The notes below the pieces were generated by a model that searched no databases, was not told the DNA's origin, and saw nothing but the letters and a program-made list of their open reading frames with translations. This document shows positions 6,738-10,442 of a stretch of DNA of 10,442 bases, in pieces. Position numbers and translations under genes: made by a program. How positions within the stretch are numbered: the stretch's first letter is position 1; each line of letters starts with the position of its first letter. The DNA is from Pedobacter sp. UBA5917. Its GTDB lineage: Bacteria; Bacteroidota; Bacteroidia; Sphingobacteriales; Sphingobacteriaceae. The stretch lies in contig NZ_DJDT01000032.1 in the NCBI RefSeq assembly GCF_002432345.1, forward strand, positions 1 to 10,442. The letters are read 5' to 3'.

Positions 6738-6896
6738 ATGAAAAAGATTGTAAATGCGTTGCTCTTATTGGTTATGGCGTTAAACTTTAGTGCATGCGTA
6801 GTTAGTGCACGTGCGCCACGTGCCCACTGGGTGCCCGGACATTATAATGTTGGTCCTTATGGCGGTCGCCATTGGGTACCGGGCCATTACCGTTAA
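6738..6896 (+). CDS. Small lipoprotein with HWVPGHY repeats, 52 aa
   Basis: This 52-residue reading frame encodes a positively charged start (MKK), a hydrophobic stretch (IVNALLLLVMALNF) and SAC at residues 18-20, a plausible though imperfect lipobox with Cys20 as the lipidated residue. The mature part would be only about 33 residues and contains the motif HWVPGHY twice (residues 30-36 and 45-51), separated by a Gly/Tyr-rich linker. The same W-x-P-G-H pattern occurs in YXWGXW-repeat lipoproteins, small exported proteins of unknown function that usually carry more copies. It has an AAAAGG ribosome-binding site and its own terminator 7 bases after the stop, so it is probably a single-gene unit. 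Location is inferred as periplasmic face of the inner or outer membrane. The gene is short but well supported by signal, motif repeat and flanking signals. Confidence 0.8.
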   Translation: MKKIVNALLLLVMALNFSACVVSARAPRAHWVPGHYNVGPYGGRHWVPGHYR

Positions 6897-6903
6897 AAAC
6901 TCT

Positions 6904-6931
6904 ATCGGCCGGTGTTTCTCCGGCCGATTTT
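6904..6931 (+). terminator. Rho-independent terminator of the small lipoprotein gene
   Basis: ATCGGCCGG (6904-6912) pairs perfectly with CCGGCCGAT (6920-6928) around a seven-base loop and leads into TTTT. It starts 7 bases after the stop codon. Confidence 0.85.
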
Positions 6932-6971
6932 ATGATGTTATTTTATAGTTCATTACTACACTTTTATTTCT

Positions 6972-7090
6972 CTCTGTAAATCTTCTTAAATCTGCGGGAG
7001 AATTTTGCGCTTTGGTTCCTGCGGATCGCTGTAGAATTTTGATCTCTGTGTACTCCGTGCCTTCTCTCTGTTTTCTCTGTGGTTAAAACC
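6972..7090. repeat. Possible intergenic repeat with CTCTGTG phrases
   Basis: The spacer contains recurring pieces such as TCTCTGT, ATCTCTGTGTACTCCGTGCC, TTCTCTCTG and TTTTCTCTGTGGTTAAAA. This phrase type recurs between genes in many bacterial genomes, which I recall but could not check. No reading frame or strong hairpin is present. Its end overlaps a TAAAAC-N4-GTTTA motif. Confidence 0.35.
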
Positions 7091-7117
7091 ATTGTTTATC
7101 ATCAAATTTAGGTGTAA

Positions 7118-7164
7118 CTAATGTGATGCTTCATTTATATTATTGGAATAAATATATACATTAG
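7118..7164. promoter_or_regulatory. Nested inverted repeats before the XRE-cupin gene
   Basis: CTAATGT (7118-7124) and ACATTAG (7158-7164) are inverted copies. Between them ATTTAT (7133-7138) and ATAAAT (7148-7153) form a second inverted pair. The block ends 23 bases before the start codon, where an autoregulatory operator would be expected. The sequence is very AT-rich, so chance symmetry is possible. Confidence 0.3.
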
Positions 7165-7187
7165 CGCTATTAATCCCCACTTTAACC

Positions 7188-7757
7188 ATGCAGGAAGAAA
7201 TCCTTTTACAGATTAGCGGAAAAATTAAAGAAAGACGTAAAGAACTTGGCATAACCGTTCAGGAACTGGCAGATAAAGCAGAAGTAAGTAAGGGTTTGAT
7301 CTCCCAGATCGAAAACAGCAGGACTATCCCATCCTTAATGGTATTAATGGATATTATCAAAAGTCTGGAGATCGATTTGAACAGCTTTTTTAAAGACATC
7401 AATTTTCATAAAAAAGATGCGCCGGTATTGGTAAAACGGAAGGAGAATTACCAGAAGTTCGAAAAAGAACAGGCCATTGGTTTTAACTATTCTCGTATTT
7501 TAACTAAGAACATTAAATTTTCTACTGCAGATTTTGTGCTGTTGGAGTTGGAGGTAAATGCACATCGTCCAATGGTAAAAACCGAAGCTTTCGAATTTAA
7601 GTATATGATTGAGGGTAAGGTAGAATACCAGTTTGCCAAAAAGAAGGTAGTGCTCGAAAAAGGCGATTCGATGCTTTTTGACGGTAGGCTTTCGCATACC
7701 CCGGTAAACATTGGCGATACCAAGGCCCTAATGCTTGTGGTTTATTTTTTCGAGTAA
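7188..7757 (+). CDS. XRE-family regulator with C-terminal cupin domain
   Basis: This 189-residue cytoplasmic regulator has a helix-turn-helix of the XRE/Cro type at about residues 11-66 (KIKERRKELGITVQELADK, then recognition helix SKGLISQIEN, then TIPSLMVLMDIIKSL). A cupin domain follows at about 115-187. The second cupin motif is recognisable as GDSMLFDGRLSH with a following Asn174. The first is weak: Glu133 and Gly143 are present but the usual HxH pair is not, so metal binding is uncertain. Regulators of this architecture usually sense a small molecule through the cupin and control an adjacent catabolic or transport gene. It points the same way as the phosphodiesterase and transporter genes; 90 bases separate it from the former, with a palindrome in between. 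Operator targets are proposed separately. Family certain, ligand unknown. Confidence 0.92.
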   Translation: MQEEILLQISGKIKERRKELGITVQELADKAEVSKGLISQIENSRTIPSLMVLMDIIKSLEIDLNSFFKDINFHKKDAPVLVKRKENYQKFEKEQAIGFNYSRILTKNIKFSTADFVLLELEVNAHRPMVKTEAFEFKYMIEGKVEYQFAKKKVVLEKGDSMLFDGRLSHTPVNIGDTKALMLVVYFFE

Positions 7758-7765
7758 CAATTTAG

Positions 7766-7778
7766 TAAACAAAGTTTA
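7766..7778. promoter_or_regulatory. Palindrome TAAAC-AAA-GTTTA, candidate operator
   Basis: A perfect 5-3-5 palindrome, flanked as AGTAAACAAAGTTTAT, lies between the regulator stop and the phosphodiesterase start. A second perfect copy of the same TAAAC-N3-GTTTA form lies before the transporter gene. Six bases further on is ACTTAACAATTT (7784-7795), which is also repeated there at 8759-8770. Confidence 0.4.
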
Positions 7779-7847
7779 TTTATACTTAACAATTTTTTAC
7801 CTTCATCTTCATAAATCAACCCTACCTTGACCGGTAAAAATATGAAT

Positions 7848-8738
7848 ATGAAAAAATTCCTGAAAAGCACATTTCTGCTGCTTTGTCTGGCTGTTTTTGC
7901 CCAGGCGCAATCTAAAAAAATCAAACATGTAATCCTTATCGGTTGCGATGGCTTTGGTGGCTATGCCTTGCAGGAGGCCAATATGCCCAACCTTAAAGCT
8001 TTAATGGCCAATGGCTCGTGGACGGATAAAGCACGTTGCGTGCTGCCATCATCAAGTGCTGTTAACTGGGCTTCGCTACTTATGGGGGCCGGACCAACCG
8101 AGCATGGTTATACCGAATGGAACAGCAAAGTACCCGAAATCCCTTCGGTAACCAAAACGGCTTATGGTTTATTTCCCGGGATTTTTAGCGTAATCAGGGA
8201 TCAGAAAAAAACGGCAAAAACAGCAATTATTTACAGCTGGAACGGTATAGGTTACCTGTTCGAAAAGGAAGCGGTAAATATCATTGTTGATGGCAAAGAA
8301 AAAGACGATTTCTGTACCGATACGGCTGCGGCGATCATCAAAAAAGAAAAACCTTATTTTACTTTCCTCCATTTAGATGAGCCCGATAACACTGGGCATG
8401 CCATTGGCCACCGCACGCCTGCTTATTACAAACAGCTTGAACTGGTAGATCAGCGTATCGGGAAAATTGTAAAGGCGGTAAATGATGCAGGTATTGCAGA
8501 TGAAACCATTATTCTGGTTACTGCCGACCATGGCGGAACAGCTAAAACGCACGGTGGTAAATCGCTTGATGAAGTGCAGATTCCCTGGATTATCTCAGGC
8601 CCGGGGGTACGTAAAAACCACGAGATAAAAGATGTGATCATTACTTACGATACGGCAGCAACATTAGCCTGGTTAATGGGCTTGCAAGCGCCGCAGAGTT
8701 GGCGAGGAAAGCCTGTACTAGAGGCCTTTGCGAAATAA
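7848..8738 (+). CDS. Secreted alkaline-phosphatase-superfamily phosphodiesterase
   Basis: This 296-residue enzyme is exported by a type I signal peptide (residues 1-20, ending FAQA). It belongs to the type I phosphodiesterase/nucleotide pyrophosphatase branch of the alkaline phosphatase superfamily, which hydrolyses phosphoesters or phosphonates with two metal ions. Visible catalytic residues: Asp34 in GCDGFGG; Ser70 in LPSSSAVNW, at the position of the nucleophile Thr/Ser; Asp180 and His184 in HLDEPDNTGH; Asp227-His228 in VTADHGG; and His235 in THGG. The set appears complete, so the enzyme should be active in the periplasm; the substrate is not predictable. At under 300 residues it is a compact member. 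The frame extends to TTG 7827 and ATG 7842; I chose ATG 7848 because MKKFLK makes the best signal-peptide start. No clear terminator follows. Confidence 0.9.
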   Translation: MKKFLKSTFLLLCLAVFAQAQSKKIKHVILIGCDGFGGYALQEANMPNLKALMANGSWTDKARCVLPSSSAVNWASLLMGAGPTEHGYTEWNSKVPEIPSVTKTAYGLFPGIFSVIRDQKKTAKTAIIYSWNGIGYLFEKEAVNIIVDGKEKDDFCTDTAAAIIKKEKPYFTFLHLDEPDNTGHAIGHRTPAYYKQLELVDQRIGKIVKAVNDAGIADETIILVTADHGGTAKTHGGKSLDEVQIPWIISGPGVRKNHEIKDVIITYDTAATLAWLMGLQAPQSWRGKPVLEAFAK

Positions 8739-8797
8739 AACAGGATCTTTTCCGTTAAACTTAACAATTTGATAACTTATCGTTTGTTTATAAATAA

Positions 8798-8810
8798 TAA
8801 ACATTGTTTA
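8798..8810. promoter_or_regulatory. Palindrome TAAAC-ATT-GTTTA, candidate operator
   Basis: This is the second perfect TAAAC-N3-GTTTA palindrome, flanked as AATAAACATTGTTTACT. Its left half also pairs with an upstream GTTTAT (8786-8791 with ATAAAC 8797-8802), so three half-sites lie in about 25 bases. The 12-mer ACTTAACAATTT is at 8759-8770, as near the first palindrome. It lies in the spacer before the transporter gene. Confidence 0.4.
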
Positions 8811-8833
8811 CTATTGTTTTTAATTCAGTAGTT

Positions 8834-8944
8834 ATGGCGATAAAGTTGATCATATGTTATCCGGTGCACAAAATCGGTTCGGGCGAAAATAATAACCAGG
8901 TATCCGTTAATATGGTAAGGATACCGAATATAATAACCAAATAG
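8834..8944 (+). CDS. Possible 36-aa leader ORF abutting the transporter gene
   Basis: An ATG at 8834 opens a 36-codon frame (MAIKLIICYPVHKIGSGENN...) that stops with TAG at 8942-8944, directly next to the ATG of the transporter gene at 8945. There is no recognised domain, no signal peptide and no ribosome-binding site. A frame of this length can arise by chance. The exact abutment would fit translational coupling or a leader peptide. I list it as a candidate only. Confidence 0.25.
   Translation: MAIKLIICYPVHKIGSGENNNQVSVNMVRIPNIITK
8889..8939 (+). promoter_or_regulatory. Stem-loop flanked by direct repeats before the transporter
   Basis: GGTATCC (8899-8905) and GGATACC (8919-8925) form a perfect 7-bp stem with a 13-base loop. 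It is bracketed by direct copies of ATAATAACCA at 8889-8898 and 8930-8939. The second copy ends 5 bases before the start codon. The hairpin could affect translation start or be a protein-binding site; there is no T-run, so it is not a standard terminator. Confidence 0.4.
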
Positions 8945-10264
8945 ATGAGCTTGCTACAGATTGTCCGCAAAAAAGCACTGAACTGGCCATACTGGCTGGT
9001 TACTTTGCTTGGTGGTGTTGCAGCCTTTGGTTGTTATACCAGTATGTACGCTTTCCGTAAAGCTTTCGCTTCGGCTACTTTCGATCAACAGGAATTTTTG
9101 CACATCGATTATAAGGTTTGGCTGGTTATTGCGCAGATGGTAGGTTATACCCTTAGTAAGTTTTACGGGATCCGTTTTATATCCGAATCTGGCAAAAGCA
9201 ACCGCGCCAGGAGTATCATTTTCCTGATCCTTTTTTCGTGGCTGGCCCTGCTTGGCTTTGCACTGGTACCTGCACCTTACAATATTGCATTTCTTTTGCT
9301 TAACGGTTTTCCATTAGGTATGATCTGGGGTTTGGTATTCAGTTACCTCGAAGGAAGAAAAACAACCGAATTTATGGGGGCATTAATGTCTATCAGTTTA
9401 ATTTTTGCCTCGGGTTTTGTTAAAACGGTAGCAAGGATGCTCATGTCGTTTGCCGCAGTAAGCGATTATTGGATGCCTTTTCTAACAGGATTGGTTTTTC
9501 TGCCGGCCCTGTTCCTCTTTGTTTTTGGTTTGGAGGTAATTCCGCCGCCATCCAAAGAAGATCAGGCGTTGCGTACCAAAAGAGTACCCATGGATGCAAA
9601 ACAACGGAGGGCTTTTATCACCACTTTTTTACCGGGCATTATTTTAACCATCATCATTTATGTGCTGCTTACCTGTATCCGCGATATGCGTGATAATTTT
9701 GAGGTCGAGATCTGGAATGGTCTGGGCATTCACGATAACCACATTTACACGCAGATTGATACCCTAATTTCGGTAGTGGTGCTGGTAATGATGGGACTTT
9801 TGATCCTGATTAAAGATAACCTAAAAGCTTTTACCGTAATCCACATCATGATTATTGCAGGTTGTTTACTGGTAGGTTTAAGCACCTTCTTTTTTGATAA
9901 AGGCTATATCAGCCCGATCAGTTGGATGGCTTTACTGGGTATGGGGCTGTATATGGCCTATATTCCTTATAATGCCATTTTCTTTGAGCGGATGATTGCC
10001 AATTTCCATTACAAGAGCAATATCGGTTTTATTATGTACGTAGCCGATTCAATCGGTTATGTAGGCAGCTTTTCGGTATTGATGATGCACGAATTTGGTG
10101 AAACCAATATTAGCTGGATGCATTTCTTTAAGCAATGTTTATTCGCTGTGCCATTAGTTGGAGGGGTATGCAGTGTGCTTTCGCTGATTTATTTCAGAAG
10201 GAAAAGTTTGGTTACCAATAAGAAAATGAGGGCAACAGGAGATATGGTTTTAACGGGGAAATGA
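8945..10264 (+). CDS. DUF5690/MFS-like transporter with OPA-family features
   Basis: This is a 439-residue inner-membrane protein with about 12 hydrophobic segments (roughly residues 17-36, 57-75, 90-109, 112-134, 143-163, 175-197, 225-245, 268-289, 295-314, 325-345, 361-381, 396-417), the layout of a major facilitator. I recognise it as DUF5690-like, a Bacteroidota family without assigned substrate. Parts resemble organophosphate:phosphate antiporters such as GlpT and UhpT: CYTSMYAFRKAF in TM1 with Arg38, GYTLSKF in TM2, and YVLLTCIRDMRDNF in TM7 with Arg246. In GlpT, Arg45 and Arg269 at comparable places bind phosphate. Import of a phosphorylated or phosphonate compound is therefore plausible and fits the phosphodiesterase upstream. 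The cytoplasmic loop after TM6 (about 198-224) is charged, as in other facilitators. The alignment was made by eye. Confidence 0.82.
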   Translation: MSLLQIVRKKALNWPYWLVTLLGGVAAFGCYTSMYAFRKAFASATFDQQEFLHIDYKVWLVIAQMVGYTLSKFYGIRFISESGKSNRARSIIFLILFSWLALLGFALVPAPYNIAFLLLNGFPLGMIWGLVFSYLEGRKTTEFMGALMSISLIFASGFVKTVARMLMSFAAVSDYWMPFLTGLVFLPALFLFVFGLEVIPPPSKEDQALRTKRVPMDAKQRRAFITTFLPGIILTIIIYVLLTCIRDMRDNFEVEIWNGLGIHDNHIYTQIDTLISVVVLVMMGLLILIKDNLKAFTVIHIMIIAGCLLVGLSTFFFDKGYISPISWMALLGMGLYMAYIPYNAIFFERMIANFHYKSNIGFIMYVADSIGYVGSFSVLMMHEFGETNISWMHFFKQCLFAVPLVGGVCSVLSLIYFRRKSLVTNKKMRATGDMVLTGK

Positions 10265-10367
10265 AAAAGACCGGTTTTTTTTCACTTTACCATATAAGAA
10301 ATATAAGGATGTTTGAGCTTATACTCTGAGTTTGAAAAGATATTCCGTAAATATTTTAATCTATAGT

Positions 10368-10433
10368 CGTCACCCTGAATTTATTTCAGGGTCTATTTAG
10401 CAGGAAAGATGCTGAAGCAAGTTCAGCATGACG
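10368..10433. repeat. 66-base double-hairpin repeat
   Basis: Two hairpins lie back to back: ACCCTGAA-TTTAT-TTCAGGGT (10372-10392) and ATGCTGAA-GCAAG-TTCAGCAT (10409-10429). The whole element is also one long imperfect inverted repeat, from CGTCACCCTGAA to TTCAGCATGACG, so it can fold as one hairpin or two. This wording is common between genes in Pedobacter-like genomes, from general memory. It lies 103 bases after the transporter stop and may also serve to end transcription, though it has no T-run. Confidence 0.75.
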
Positions 10434-10442
10434 ATCGCGTTA

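Noticed and set aside
7487..7723. Minus-strand frames inside the XRE-cupin gene
   Set aside because: They lie wholly within a well-supported gene on the other strand and show no domain or signal.
7827..7847. Upstream TTG start for the phosphodiesterase
   Set aside because: It would place MTGKNMN before the MKKFLK signal-peptide start; ATG codons at 7842 and 7848 are better placed.
10264..10283. Terminator at the end of the transporter gene (AAAAAGACCGGTTTTTTTT)
   Set aside because: The symmetry centres on ACCGGT and leaves no room for a loop with a stable stem, so it does not make a convincing hairpin despite the T-run.

Overview
The window looks like chromosomal DNA of a Bacteroidota species, most likely Sphingobacteriaceae (Pedobacter-like). 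The grounds are: a 1083-residue Oar-type TonB-dependent receptor with an N-terminal carboxypeptidase-regulatory-like domain; start codons mostly without Shine-Dalgarno sequences; promoter-like TAnnTTTG boxes; a DUF5690-type membrane protein; and many AT-rich intergenic spacers carrying hairpin repeats typical of these genomes. No database search was possible, so names rest on motif and family recognition.

Layout. Bases 3-185 are the 3' end of a YdeI-family gene. Two small REP-like hairpins follow, then an unrecognised 165-residue gene (294-791). A spacer of nearly 500 bases is filled with degenerate repeat material, including an 86-base stem-loop (1137-1222). A DUF4256 gene (1276-1845) and a GNAT acetyltransferase on the minus strand converge with only 4 bases between them. 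From 2378 to 3221 there is no gene: this stretch holds a remnant repeat, a minisatellite of about 82 bases with nearly five copies (2498-2897), and a putative promoter with an 11-bp inverted repeat. The large outer-membrane receptor (3222-6473) follows and ends in a clear rho-independent terminator. A very short lipoprotein gene with two HWVPGHY motifs (6738-6896) has its own RBS and its own terminator.

The right third (7188-10264) reads as one functional neighbourhood: an XRE-cupin regulator, a secreted alkaline-phosphatase-superfamily phosphodiesterase, and a 12-TM transporter-like protein. The transporter has sequence features of the organophosphate:phosphate antiporter (OPA) family: a Tyr/Arg-rich TM1, a YxxSKF motif in TM2 and an Arg in TM7. 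The spacers before the phosphodiesterase and the transporter both carry a TAAAC-N3-GTTTA palindrome and the 12-mer ACTTAACAATTT. A looser TAAAAC-N4-GTTTA form lies before the regulator. My best inference is a small regulated system that cleaves a phospho-compound in the periplasm and imports the product. The substrate is unknown and the link is untested. The receptor upstream may or may not belong to it, since two terminators separate them. The window ends in another 66-base double-hairpin repeat.
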